From: Sedimentibacter sp. MB31-C6
GTDB lineage: Bacteria > Bacillota > Clostridia > Tissierellales > Sedimentibacteraceae
Direction: 5' to 3'
Assembly (NCBI RefSeq): GCF_035934735.1
Contig: NZ_CP142396.1
Coordinates: forward strand, 1,612,001-1,676,000
DNA length: 64,000 bases
In this document: in pieces, positions 1-8,505 of the stretch
How positions within the stretch are numbered: position 1 is the first letter of the stretch
How the letters are laid out: every line of letters begins with the position of its first letter
The notes under the pieces: generated by a model
Seen by the model: only the letters and a program-made list of their open reading frames with translations
Database searches by the model: none
What the model was told of the DNA's origin: nothing
Position numbers and translations under genes: made by a program

Positions 1-1
1 T

Positions 2-169
2 GAGGTTATATATCACAATGAAACTAAAGGAGTAAGTAGCAATGCAATAGAAACAATTACGTCAGCAATTATAGAAAATCAAACACCTGATGTAGACGCA
101 GTTTCAGGGGCAACTGTTACAAGTAAGGGAATTATTAACGCAGTTAAGGATGCCCTTGAAAAAAAGTAA
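2..169 (+). CDS. FMN-binding domain protein, C-terminal end (partial)
   Basis: Only the last 55 residues are inside the window; the reading frame is open from base 2 and stops at 167-169. It carries DAVSGATVTSKGI, which fits the D-x-x-SGAT-x-[ST] flavinylation signature of FMN_bind domains (RnfG/NqrC type), in which the SGAT threonine receives FMN from ApbE. The protein is therefore probably an exported or membrane-anchored flavoprotein in electron transfer. The N-terminus and upstream partners are not visible. A strong terminator follows directly. The motif is seen in the sequence; the function is inferred from the family. Confidence 0.75.
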   Translation, partial: EVIYHNETKGVSSNAIETITSAIIENQTPDVDAVSGATVTSKGIINAVKDALEKK

Positions 170-181
170 TAATGCATAAAA

Positions 182-218
182 ACTCCCTAATTGTAACAGT
201 AATTAGGGAGTTTTTGTT
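182..218 (+). terminator. Intrinsic terminator, bidirectional
   Basis: An 11-bp stem, ACTCCCTAATT (182-192) with AATTAGGGAGT (201-211), is followed by TTTTTGTT on the plus strand. On the minus strand the stem runs into TTTTATG. It can end both the FMN-binding gene and the convergent hflKC operon. Confidence 0.85.
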
Positions 219-238
219 GCAATCAATACTTAGAGTTC

Positions 239-1138
239 TTAATTTCCACCATTTAACACTCTAACTATATAGCTATCTGCTGGCAAGAATATAGTTTTTT
301 CTCCTTGCATAGTCACTTTTAAAGCTTCTAAGCTTCTTACAAATTCATAATAATTTGCTCTATCTTCTGTGGAGTAAGCATTTGCTATAATTTTCATATA
401 TTCACTTTCGCCTTCTCCTTTTAATTCTTCAGCAGTAGCTTCAGCTTTTGACAGTAAAATTCCTACTTCTTTATCTGTTTCGTTTACTACTTTACTAGCT
501 TCTAAATTACCATCTGCTCTATAACTTTCTGCCATTTGTGTTCTTTCAGATATCATCCTATTATATACTGCTGATTCATTATCTTTTGGTAAATCTAATC
601 TTTTTATTTCTACTGCTATTGTTGAAATACCATAATTTTTAAGTTGTGCATTGACCATATCTGTTATCTTTATATTTACATTATCTATTGAGCCATTATC
701 AGAATTAATTATATCTGATTGATCCATTGTTCCTAGTGTGTTCTTTACTGCATTATATACTACAGCATCTATTCGGTTTTCCATTTCAGAAATTCTGCTT
801 ACTGTTTTCATAAATGTATAGGGGTCGTCTATTTGCCATACTGCAAAATTATCTACAACTAATGTCTTTTTATCTCCTGTTAATACCTCCGAAGCTGGAA
901 TATCATACTTCATTCTAAATTGTGGAAGTGTTTCAACCTTATCTAATAAAGGAATTTTAAAGTGTAATCCTGCTGTATCTTGAATTTCAACAAACTTTGA
1001 GAACCTTGTAACATAAGCATATTCATTTTCTTTAACGATATAGATGGCATTTATTATTGATATTAATAATAGAATTACAATTAATATTTTAATAAATGAA
1101 CCTATTTTATTTTTGCTATTATTTTTAGTTTCCTGCAT
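239..1138 (-). CDS. hflC: HflC-like SPFH/prohibitin-domain protein
   Basis: A 299-residue protein with one N-terminal membrane span (about residues 10-30) followed by an SPFH/Band 7 domain and a charged coiled-coil region near 190-240 (AEATAEELKGEGESEYMKII), as in HflC. HflC pairs with HflK in a membrane ring that modulates the FtsH protease. I chose the start at 1138 (MQETKNN) because GGAGGTG lies 6 bases upstream; the open frame extends 8 codons further, but that would place the site inside the gene. The start overlaps the end of hflK by 14 bp, which suggests translational coupling. Downstream is the shared terminator at 182-218. Confidence 0.85.
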   Translation of the reverse strand: MQETKNNSKNKIGSFIKILIVILLLISIINAIYIVKENEYAYVTRFSKFVEIQDTAGLHFKIPLLDKVETLPQFRMKYDIPASEVLTGDKKTLVVDNFAVWQIDDPYTFMKTVSRISEMENRIDAVVYNAVKNTLGTMDQSDIINSDNGSIDNVNIKITDMVNAQLKNYGISTIAVEIKRLDLPKDNESAVYNRMISERTQMAESYRADGNLEASKVVNETDKEVGILLSKAEATAEELKGEGESEYMKIIANAYSTEDRANYYEFVRSLEALKVTMQGEKTIFLPADSYIVRVLNGGN

Positions 1139-2198
1139 TAGATTCACCTCCGTCTGGGTCATTTACCGTAGTCGTTGAAAAACTCTTTAGCGGTAGCATT
1201 TTTTGTACGCCACCTTCTGATGAATCAATGTATACAGTTATGCCTGGTAGAATTTCTTCGATTGTTTCTAGATACATTCTTGTTTTAGTAATAGTTTTAT
1301 TTTTAGCATATTCTGTATACATGGCATTGAATTTTGCTACTTCACCCTTTGCTGCATTTATCCTAGATTCTCTATAGGACTCTGCTTCTCTAATTAATTT
1401 ATCTGCTTGACTTTCTGCTGCTGGTAGTGTTTTGTTTTTATAAGCTAATGCTTCATTTATTCTTGTTTCCTTTTCCTGTTTTGCTGTTTCTACGTTCTTA
1501 AATGCTGCTATTACATCAGCTGTTGGAGGCTCACTATCTTGTATTTTCACATCTAATACTTGTACACCTAAATCATAATTTTCTAATTTCGTAATAATTT
1601 TTTCTCTTATTTCTGCTTGTATAATAGACTTTTCTGTTGTTAAAACTCCATCTACATCATTAGAACCGATAACACTTCTTGCTGACGATTGTGATATCAT
1701 TTTAAGAATTTGAGAGGGCTCATCAGAGTTGTATAAAAACTTTACAGGATCAGATATTTTCCACTCAATAAAGAAGTCTATGTTTACTATATTAAAGTCT
1801 CCTGTAATCATTTTTGCTTCATCTGCTACAGCAGCTGAATTGCTATATCCTTCATTTTCATTTGAACTAGCATAACCTATTTGTAATTTTTGTGTTTTAT
1901 TCACTTCTACTTTAGTAACATCTTGAATTGGGTAAGGCAACTTAAAATGAAGACCTGCAGTTTCAACTTTTGTTACCTTGCCAAGAGTTGTTACAACAGC
2001 CTGTTCTGTTTCTTCTACAGTATACTGACAAGACAATATTAATGATATAGCTAAAACAATTGCTGGGATAATTAAAAATATTTTAATATTGAATTTTTTA
2101 CCCTGTCTTGGTGGCTTTTCAGTAAAGTCAGGGTTTTCAAAAGTATTAGGCTGTTTTATCATTCTTATTAATTTGTCGAATAATTCCTTAATTTCCAT
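1125..2198 (-). CDS. hflK: HflK-like SPFH/prohibitin-domain protein
   Basis: A 357-residue protein with a short cytoplasmic N-terminus rich in P, K and R, one membrane span at about 37-57 (IFLIIPAIVLAISLILSC), then an SPFH domain (VEETEQAVVTTLGKV, AGLHFKLPYPIQDV) and a long helical tail with repeated E, A and K. This is the HflK layout, and it is the first gene of an hflK-hflC pair. Start ATG at 2198 follows GGAGATG. The known role of the family is regulation of FtsH; no ftsH is in the window. The C-terminus is short and polar (DPDGGESNAGN). Confidence 0.87.
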   Translation of the reverse strand: MEIKELFDKLIRMIKQPNTFENPDFTEKPPRQGKKFNIKIFLIIPAIVLAISLILSCQYTVEETEQAVVTTLGKVTKVETAGLHFKLPYPIQDVTKVEVNKTQKLQIGYASSNENEGYSNSAAVADEAKMITGDFNIVNIDFFIEWKISDPVKFLYNSDEPSQILKMISQSSARSVIGSNDVDGVLTTEKSIIQAEIREKIITKLENYDLGVQVLDVKIQDSEPPTADVIAAFKNVETAKQEKETRINEALAYKNKTLPAAESQADKLIREAESYRESRINAAKGEVAKFNAMYTEYAKNKTITKTRMYLETIEEILPGITVYIDSSEGGVQKMLPLKSFSTTTVNDPDGGESNAGN

Positions 2199-2417
2199 GA
2201 CATCTCCTTTTAAACATACTTTAATTTTTACATCACTATAATATTATAACACAGATAATATATGTTACCTAGAAATATATATTATCTATGTTATAAGTAT
2301 TTCATTTCTAATTGTACAGTGCTTTATTTTTATGTAATAAAAACAATTTAACTGTAGATATATTTTCATTGATTACTATAAAATAATATAGTAAAATATA
2401 GTAACGTTAAAAGAGTA

Positions 2418-2460
2418 TTGACTTTCAAATTTGTTGATATATCAACAAATTGAAAGCAAC
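2418..2460 (+). promoter_or_regulatory. Probable operator palindrome in the nitrilase promoter
   Basis: TTGACT at 2418-2423 could be a -35 box. It runs into a near-perfect inverted repeat: a core of TTGTTGAT / ATCAACAA (2431-2448) with outer arms CTTTCAAA and TTGAAAG (one extra A on the left). The core is the size and symmetry of a MarR- or TetR-family operator. There is no U-tract, so it is not a terminator. A clear -10 box at standard spacing is not visible, so the exact promoter is uncertain. Confidence 0.5.
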
Positions 2461-2495
2461 AAAATAAAAACATATGGAAAGTAAGGGGGATAAAA

Positions 2496-3359
2496 ATGTC
2501 TGATAAAATAGTAAAGAGAAAGTCACTAGAAGTAAAAGTAGCTTGTTTGCAAATGGATATAAAAATTGGTGATACAGAAAATAATATAAAAAAATCAGTT
2601 AGGATGATTAATGAAGCTGCAGATAATAAAGCAGTTCTTATAGTATTGCCTGAAATGGCTAACTCTGGATATGCATTTGACAATAGAGAAGAAGCTATTG
2701 CATTAGCAGAGGATATTCAAGATAGTATAAGTGTAAAGTCTTGGATTAAGGTTGCTCATGATAGAAACGTTTATATAGTATCAGGCATAACTGAAATTGA
2801 TGGAGTTGATTTGTATAATACTGCTGTATTAATTGGACCTAACGGTTTAATTGGTAAATACAGAAAACTTCATTTATGGGAAGAGGAATTTTTATGGTTT
2901 GAACAGGGGAATCTTGGTCTTCCTGTTTTTCATACTCCAATAGGCAGAATTGGTATGATTATATGCTATGATATGTGGTTTCCTGAAACATATAGAATAC
3001 TTGCAGCGCAAGGTACTGATATTATATGTATACCTACTAATTGGACAAATAATGAGACTTTGCCTAATAATATGAAAAATTTTGGTCCTATTTTAGCGAT
3101 GGCAGCAGCTCATAGCAGTGGTATATATATTGCAGCCGCTGATAGAGTTGGAACAGAAAGGGAAATGGTATTTCCAGGCAGAAGTTTAATTGTTAAAACA
3201 TCTGGTATTTCAATTGCTGGTCCAGCAGATGATACAGAGCAGATTATATATGGTGATTGTAATTTTGCAAGAACTAGGGCTCATGGACAAAATAAATATA
3301 ATTCAACTAAGAAAGATAGAAGACTAGATATATATGATGAATTTTTAGGATATAAATAA
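2496..3359 (+). CDS. Carbon-nitrogen hydrolase (nitrilase superfamily)
   Basis: A 287-residue cytoplasmic hydrolase with the full catalytic triad of the nitrilase superfamily: Glu53 in LIVLPEMANSGYAF, Lys124 in GKYRKLHLWEEE, and Cys157 in GMIICYDMWFPE. These enzymes cleave non-peptide C-N bonds in amides, nitriles or carbamoyl compounds. The substrate cannot be told from the motifs; an amidase of the N-carbamoylputrescine or omega-amidase kind is possible. Start ATG follows AAGGGGGAT. It is a single gene between a palindromic operator and a strong terminator, so its expression is probably controlled by a ligand-sensing repressor encoded elsewhere. Confidence 0.85.
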   Translation: MSDKIVKRKSLEVKVACLQMDIKIGDTENNIKKSVRMINEAADNKAVLIVLPEMANSGYAFDNREEAIALAEDIQDSISVKSWIKVAHDRNVYIVSGITEIDGVDLYNTAVLIGPNGLIGKYRKLHLWEEEFLWFEQGNLGLPVFHTPIGRIGMIICYDMWFPETYRILAAQGTDIICIPTNWTNNETLPNNMKNFGPILAMAAAHSSGIYIAAADRVGTEREMVFPGRSLIVKTSGISIAGPADDTEQIIYGDCNFARTRAHGQNKYNSTKKDRRLDIYDEFLGYK

Positions 3360-3372
3360 TAGTAAAGAAGAG

Positions 3373-3407
3373 AAAAAATGCAGAACATCTTAAGTTCTGC
3401 ATTTTTT
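3373..3407 (+). terminator. Intrinsic terminator after the nitrilase gene
   Basis: The stem GCAGAAC / GTTCTGC (3380-3400) is extended by AAAAAAT and ATTTTTT, and ends in a T-run on the plus strand. Confidence 0.88.
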
Positions 3408-3477
3408 AGTTTCTTTTAAAGTACCTTTAATATTGTATTAATGTCATTCTGAACTTCATAAATGTTGGCACTCTTTT

Positions 3478-3542
3478 AGTCAATAATTATTTATTGAAAT
3501 ACGATAAATAATTATTGACTTATAACAAATATTTGTTATAAT
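3478..3542 (+). promoter_or_regulatory. Promoter with two nested palindromes upstream of the DUF4173 gene
   Basis: TTGACT (3515-3520) and TATAAT (3537-3542) are 16 bp apart, with a TG just before the -10. A perfect 22-bp palindrome (half-site TTATAACAAAT, 3520-3541) fills the spacer and most of the -10 box. Just upstream is a perfect 17-bp inverted repeat with arms at 3478-3494 and 3504-3520 (arm AGTCAATAATTATTTAT, 9-base loop) whose right arm contains the -35. A repressor bound at either element would block RNA polymerase. Confidence 0.7.
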
Positions 3543-3623
3543 TAAAATACAAATAATTTATTGGGGGCTGTTATGTATCAAGAAAATAATCATTATATGC
3601 CGGTAATGTGCAAAGGAGTAGAT

Positions 3624-5129
3624 ATGGATAGTAAAATAAAAGTAAGATTATCTTTATATGGGATTCTTTCAACGATTACATATATATATTTAATTTTGAC
3701 TCCAAATCCTGGAATCAGTGTTCCAGTATTTATAATAATTCAATTTGTTTCCGTATTTTTTATTGTAAAAAACAAGAAAGAGGTAAAAAATAATAAAGGT
3801 ATTTTAATAATGATACCTATCTTTGTATTATCTTTAAACCGTTTTATAAGTGCAAACAACATGTGGCAAACAACGAATTTCTTTGTAATTGTGTTTTTGT
3901 ACAGTGTTATGTTTCTAATGTTTAATGAAAACTTTAATTTAAAAAATTTAAACATAGCAAACATATTTAAAATTATTTTAAATATGTTTGTACCTTTCTT
4001 TCACTTTATAGTTCCATTTAAATGGGTAGCTGAAAAATCTAAAAATAAAGAAAAAAATTTGCTTATAAAAAGAGTATTAATAGGTCTTTTTATATCAATT
4101 CCATGTGTATTGTTTCTTATAATAATACTTTCATCTGCAGATTTAATATTTTATAAAAATGTTATTTCATTTAATACATGGATTGCAAAAATGTTAAACT
4201 TTTTTTATATTTTTAAGTTTATTATCGGTTCATTAGTAGGGTTGTATTTGTTCGGTCATTTATATTCTGTTTTTGTTGAAAATGATAATGATATTACTGA
4301 ATTAAATTATGAAAATTCAAATTCTGTTAAACAAATAAATGGTGATGTTATTATTTTAAATATTTTGTTAGGTTCAGTATTAATTATTTACTCAATGTTT
4401 ATTATCATACAATTTAAGTATTTATTTTCATCAGGAGAACTCCCTTATGACCTTAACTATTCAGAATATGCAAGACGTGGGTTCTTTGAGTTGGTCTTTT
4501 TAAGTATTTTAAATATAGCCTTAATATTATTAACTACATTTTTATTGAAGGAAAAAATATATGTTGAAAAAAGTAAGTGGGGACAATTAACGAAGCTTTT
4601 ATTAATATACTTATGTATATTAACTGGTGTTTTGCTTATTTCTTCTTTTTATAGGATGTCTCTTTATGATGGTGTATATGGATTTACAAGATTAAGAATA
4701 TTGGTTTATTTATTCTTGATATTTGAAGGATTTGGATTATTAGCAACATTGATTTATATAATTCAACATAATTTTAATATATTAGCTATATATGTAGTTA
4801 TAAGCCTTGTTTATTATTTATCTATTAATATAGTTCAAATTGATACTATTATTGCTAAAAGAAATATAGATATGTATTTCAACGGGCAAACTGAAACAAT
4901 TGATGTAAATTATTTAATGAGTTTATCAATTGATGCTGCTCCTCAAATAATGAGGTTAATAGATAAAGATGTTGAGATTATTACTAAATCTAAAGCTATA
5001 TCTTACTTTATAGGAATAAAAGAAAAGTATAGTAATTTAGAATACAATTGGCAAAGTTATAATTTGTCTGTGGAAAAAGCAAAGAGGTTATTAGAAGCTA
5101 ACAAAGATAAACTGCAGCCTTATTCGTAA
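3624..5129 (+). CDS. DUF4173-family polytopic membrane protein
   Basis: About 501 residues with many hydrophobic spans over residues 1-440 and a polar C-terminal tail. The segment with YSEYARRGFFELVFLS is characteristic of DUF4173 proteins, which have no established biochemical function. I prefer the ATG at 3624 because AAAGGAG lies 5 bases upstream; in-frame starts at 3573 (ATG after GGGGG) and 3561 (TTG) would add 17 or 21 residues. The gene stands alone behind a heavily palindromic promoter. The long tail after the last span (YLMSLSIDAAPQIMRLIDKD onward) is presumably cytoplasmic or surface exposed. Confidence 0.72.
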   Translation: MDSKIKVRLSLYGILSTITYIYLILTPNPGISVPVFIIIQFVSVFFIVKNKKEVKNNKGILIMIPIFVLSLNRFISANNMWQTTNFFVIVFLYSVMFLMFNENFNLKNLNIANIFKIILNMFVPFFHFIVPFKWVAEKSKNKEKNLLIKRVLIGLFISIPCVLFLIIILSSADLIFYKNVISFNTWIAKMLNFFYIFKFIIGSLVGLYLFGHLYSVFVENDNDITELNYENSNSVKQINGDVIILNILLGSVLIIYSMFIIIQFKYLFSSGELPYDLNYSEYARRGFFELVFLSILNIALILLTTFLLKEKIYVEKSKWGQLTKLLLIYLCILTGVLLISSFYRMSLYDGVYGFTRLRILVYLFLIFEGFGLLATLIYIIQHNFNILAIYVVISLVYYLSINIVQIDTIIAKRNIDMYFNGQTETIDVNYLMSLSIDAAPQIMRLIDKDVEIITKSKAISYFIGIKEKYSNLEYNWQSYNLSVEKAKRLLEANKDKLQPYS

Positions 5130-5134
5130 ACATC

Positions 5135-5164
5135 ATAGCAGAGAGACTCAGTGCTCTCTGCTAT
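5135..5164. terminator. Hairpin between convergent genes
   Basis: ATAGCAGAGAG / CTCTCTGCTAT forms an 11-bp stem with an 8-base loop between two convergent genes. Neither side has a real T-run, so efficient termination is uncertain; it may stabilise 3' ends. Confidence 0.45.
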
Positions 5165-5198
5165 AAACAGTCATGAATGTTATATATACCATGCTAAA

Positions 5199-6302
5199 CT
5201 ATGGGTTGCATCTTCCGCATGGTTTGTATCCTTGATTTATTGCTTCTTTTCTTTCAGAAAAGATTACTTTATTGGAATCTTTCATATCATCTACAGAACT
5301 ACAACTTGAGTCATGAAATACGAAGGAATTTTTATTTCCAACATATTGAATATTCTTCTCTGATTCATTATTAGTGCTTGAATTACTAGTTTTTTCAGAA
5401 TCTTGAGTTATAACAGATGCAGATGTATTAATTGAAATTGATTGACCATTAGAAGTAGCAATTATAGTTCCTGATTCATCGATTCTATAAATATCAGAGT
5501 TCATAGAAGAAAGTTTTGATAAAGTTTCTTCATGGGGATGTCCATAACTATTTCCTTTTTCAGAGAATATAATTGAATATTTTGGAGTTACAGCTTGTAT
5601 GAAATCACGACTTGAACTAGTCCTACCTCCATGATGACCAACTTTAAGCAAGTCAGAATCTAAATCATACCCCTTTCTAATCATTTCCAACTCCGAAACA
5701 CTTTCTGCATCCCCTGTAAATAAATAAGAGGTATCTTCATATGTAAGTTTAGTTACAACTGAATATTCATTTAATTCAGAGTAATACATTGTATTAGGTC
5801 CTAATACTTCAAATTTTAAATTTGGAGAGTCAATAATTACTAATCCACCCGATGCCATTGTTACTGGTATATTATTTTCATTTATGGAAGACAGTGTATT
5901 TTCGTATAGTTTAGAATCATAAGATACATCGGGCATATATACATTATCTATATCTATATTTTCTATTATATCTATTGCAGATCCAATATGATCTTCATGT
6001 GGGTGAGTTAAAATCATATATTCTATATCTTCAATATTTAATTTATCTAAATAATTGATAATAGTATCTGCATCTCCCATATTTCCCGCATCAATTAAAA
6101 TTTCTTCTTCATTTGGCAACTCAATAATTGTACAATCTGCTTGACCTACATCTATAAAATGTATTTTAAGTTCTTTGTCTAATATACTTTCATTGATTTT
6201 TTCTGTTTCTGTTTCATTGTCTCTAGATACATTTGCGTTACAGGAAATGCTGGTAAAAACAAGCATTAAAATAAATAATAAAACAATTATTTTCTTTTTC
6301 AT
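5199..6302 (-). CDS. Exported MBL-fold hydrolase (ComEC/Rec2-like) with Ada-like zinc-binding tail
   Basis: A 367-residue protein with a signal peptide whose Cys21 (FTSISC) could be a lipobox cysteine, although the -3 residue is unusual. Residues about 45-295 form a metallo-beta-lactamase fold like the ComEC C-terminal domain: THPHEDHIG gives the HxHxDH metal motif (His100, His102, Asp104, His105), followed by FTGDAE, GHHGGRTSSS and SYGHPHEE. A linker leads to a C-terminal domain (about 315-367: FVFHDSSCSSV ... GYKPCGRCNP) with the Cys pattern of Ada-type DNA-binding zinc modules. The combination suggests surface nucleic-acid or phosphoester hydrolysis. Start follows AAGGATG. Confidence 0.8.
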   Translation of the reverse strand: MKKKIIVLLFILMLVFTSISCNANVSRDNETETEKINESILDKELKIHFIDVGQADCTIIELPNEEEILIDAGNMGDADTIINYLDKLNIEDIEYMILTHPHEDHIGSAIDIIENIDIDNVYMPDVSYDSKLYENTLSSINENNIPVTMASGGLVIIDSPNLKFEVLGPNTMYYSELNEYSVVTKLTYEDTSYLFTGDAESVSELEMIRKGYDLDSDLLKVGHHGGRTSSSRDFIQAVTPKYSIIFSEKGNSYGHPHEETLSKLSSMNSDIYRIDESGTIIATSNGQSISINTSASVITQDSEKTSNSSTNNESEKNIQYVGNKNSFVFHDSSCSSVDDMKDSNKVIFSERKEAINQGYKPCGRCNP

Positions 6303-6523
6303 ATCAAATTCATCCTTTTTTTTGTTTTTATACTATATATGTAATAAAGTGTTTATTATGCTATAGGGCGAAAGGTGTATTATAACATATTAAGATATCT
6401 TTTTAAACATGAAAAATTACTGAATATTGTCAACTTGATTTAGCAAATAGTAAACTAAACTAAAAATTAATAGTAATTTATAATACGATTTGTTATAATT
6501 ATTATTGACATCAAAATAAAGAG

Positions 6524-7009
6524 GTGATTATCATAGATTCTAAAACAGTAGAACAAACAAAAGTAGAAGTAGGTTGTTTAATGCAGCCAGAACAAGCAAA
6601 TATAGCAGGTAATATACATGGTGGAGAAGTTTTGAAGTTAATGGATAATTCAGCGGGGATAGTTGCTTCAAGACATGCAGGTTCTAATGTAGTAACTGCA
6701 AGAGTTGACAGGGTGGAATTTCATTATCCGATTCATATAGGTAATTTTGTTAATTGCAAAAGCAAGATGACATTTGTTGGTAGAAGTTCAATGGAAGTTT
6801 CAGTTACGGTTTTAGTAGAAGATGTATTTAAAGACGAAGAGCCTAAAGTAGCCTTAACTGGTTATTTTACATTTGTTGCATTAGATTCAGATGGAAAACC
6901 AAGAGTTGTTCCATCTTTAGAAATTACTAATGAAGAAGAACAAAAAATTTACGATGAAAGCCAAAAAAGATATATGGAATTTAAAAAGTACAAAAACAAT
7001 ATAGAGTAA
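6524..7009 (+). CDS. Acyl-CoA thioesterase, hotdog fold (YciA/BFIT type)
   Basis: A protein of about 160 residues with the single-domain hotdog signature: NIHGGEVLKLMDNSAGIVASRHA (residues about 28-50, with the HGG..L...D motif) and FHYPIHIGNFVNCKSKMTFVGRSSMEV. Such enzymes hydrolyse acyl-CoA in the cytoplasm; chain length is unknown. The start is odd. GTG at 6524 lies inside the Shine-Dalgarno sequence AAAGAGGTGA. The codon at correct spacing is ATA (6533), whereas family members start near SKTVEQ. Either GTG is used without a spaced site, or ATA initiates, or a base is wrong. The upstream region has an extended -10 (TGTTATAAT at 6491-6499). Confidence 0.82.
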   Translation: MIIIDSKTVEQTKVEVGCLMQPEQANIAGNIHGGEVLKLMDNSAGIVASRHAGSNVVTARVDRVEFHYPIHIGNFVNCKSKMTFVGRSSMEVSVTVLVEDVFKDEEPKVALTGYFTFVALDSDGKPRVVPSLEITNEEEQKIYDESQKRYMEFKKYKNNIE

Positions 7010-7034
7010 AGTTATTTTTAATCTTCAGAATTTG

Positions 7035-7075
7035 AAAAAACTATAAACTATTATTTTACAGTTTATAGTTTTTTT
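7035..7075 (+). terminator. Intrinsic terminator after the thioesterase gene
   Basis: AAAAAACTATAAACT (7035-7049) pairs with AGTTTATAGTTTTTT; the T-run continues to 7075. Confidence 0.85.
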
Positions 7076-7183
7076 ATTAATTTACTAAAAATGTTACCAT
7101 ATTGTTAAAGGATAATTTAAAATTGGTGTGGTATGATAGAATTATATTAAAATATTTTAAAAAATATATGACGGAGGAAATTA

Positions 7184-7837
7184 GTGCATCTTAAACAAAG
7201 AAAATTAAATTATAATTTAACTGATGATGAAACTAAGGAATATTTGTTTTATGAAATGAATAATCATTTATTGCTGGATGAAAAACCATCTGAATATTTC
7301 AATAGCATTTTAAACACTTCTATATTAAAGAAACTTCCTTTTCATATGTTATATAATTTGAAAAATGCTGATCAGTCACCTGTACACCATCCTGAAGGTA
7401 ATGCTTGGAATCATACGATGTTAGTTATTGATTATGCAGCAAAAGAAAAGATTAAAAGCAAAAATGAAAAAATATTTATGTGGGCTGCCTTATTACATGA
7501 TATAGGAAAACCGGATACAACTAAAATTAGAAAAGGTAAGATTACTTCATATGACCACGATAAGGTGGGAGCTGTATTAGCAATGGAATTTCTAAGAGAA
7601 TTTGTAACAGACGAACAGTTTATTAATAAAGTAGCTTCTTTAGTAAGATGGCATATGCAAATTCTTCATGTAGTGAAAGAATTACCATTTGCAGATATAA
7701 AAACAATGAAGGAAGAAACAGATTATAAAGAAGTTGCTCTTCTAGGTTATTGTGATAGATTGGGAAGGACAAATGTAAATAAAGAAAAGGAAAAACAAAA
7801 CATTGATACTTTTCTAAAAAAATGCAGGGTATTTTAA
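7184..7837 (+). CDS. HD-domain phosphohydrolase
   Basis: A 217-residue protein with a complete HD metal site: NAWNHTMLVIDYA (first His), WAALLHDIGKPDTT (HD pair) and SYDHDKVGA (later His/Asp). The HD architecture resembles the HD region of tRNA nucleotidyltransferases and small HDIG phosphohydrolases, but there is no nucleotidyltransferase domain. Substrate unknown; nucleotide or cyclic nucleotide hydrolysis is likely from the family. Start is GTG at 7184 after GGAGGAAA. The gene is flanked by terminators, so it is probably monocistronic. Confidence 0.8.
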   Translation: MHLKQRKLNYNLTDDETKEYLFYEMNNHLLLDEKPSEYFNSILNTSILKKLPFHMLYNLKNADQSPVHHPEGNAWNHTMLVIDYAAKEKIKSKNEKIFMWAALLHDIGKPDTTKIRKGKITSYDHDKVGAVLAMEFLREFVTDEQFINKVASLVRWHMQILHVVKELPFADIKTMKEETDYKEVALLGYCDRLGRTNVNKEKEKQNIDTFLKKCRVF

Positions 7838-7839
7838 AT

Positions 7840-7873
7840 AAATCTGAATGTCATAAAGGCATTCAGATTTACA
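7840..7873 (+). terminator. Hairpin terminator between HD gene and convergent gene
   Basis: AAATCTGAATG (7840-7850) pairs with CATTCAGATTT (7860-7870). The T-run is short on both strands. Confidence 0.6.
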
Positions 7874-7883
7874 AAAATCACAT

Positions 7884-8219
7884 TTAGTTATGTATTTTTT
7901 TCCCGATACTTCCTCCAACAAAGGATGTCGTTAGAATTAAGAACATATAACCGATATACATAATATTGAATTCGCTAAACAAGTAAATTATTAAAAATAC
8001 AATTCCAGGTAATGATAGAGTAATTACAAATTTCTTATAAGTGCTTTTATATAATAAACCTAATATACAGCTTAAGGCACCATAAATTAATAATATTACA
8101 AAGGCTGTATTTAGTTTTTCAAATATGTCCCCGTCTGCAAATATTGATACTATAACACCAAAGAAACCTAATACAAAACCTATCATTGCAGTTATTAATA
8201 TACCTATTTTCGTTTTCAT
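7884..8219 (-). CDS. Small four-span membrane protein of unknown function
   Basis: A 111-residue, very hydrophobic protein with about four membrane spans (residues 5-27, 38-60, 65-85, 87-105) and a Lys/His-rich end (GKKIHN). I do not recognise the family. Start ATG follows GGAGAGGTGA, a strong site, which supports a real gene. It converges on the HD gene and diverges from the DUF975 gene, so it is probably transcribed alone. The 286 bp upstream (8220-8505) hold only AT-rich promoter-like sequence. Confidence 0.65.
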   Translation of the reverse strand: MKTKIGILITAMIGFVLGFFGVIVSIFADGDIFEKLNTAFVILLIYGALSCILGLLYKSTYKKFVITLSLPGIVFLIIYLFSEFNIMYIGYMFLILTTSFVGGSIGKKIHN

Positions 8220-8505
8220 AAGTTCACCTCTCCTAAGAGATTATTTCTTTTAAACTTACTTTAATCTAATCTAATAATAAAATTATACATTAAGTATAAG
8301 GTAAAAACAATAGAAAAACATGGTTATAGAAATTCTGAGTATTGAATAATATATATATGTTATCTTGAGTTGTGTGAAATTAATGGTAGAGTTGAATATA
8401 ATTATATGATATAATATATAAGGTGAAAAATACCTTTACATATTTGTGGAGATATGGAATAAGGATTGATTATACGACAACTAATATATAGGGGGATATT
8501 ATTAA

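Noticed and set aside
2366-2683. Minus-strand frame of 105 codons over the nitrilase start
   Set aside because: Overlaps the promoter and first 60 codons of a gene with an intact catalytic triad; no Shine-Dalgarno sequence.
3520-3541. 22-bp palindrome as a terminator
   Set aside because: It is AT-rich, has no T-run and overlaps a consensus promoter, so an operator is the better reading.
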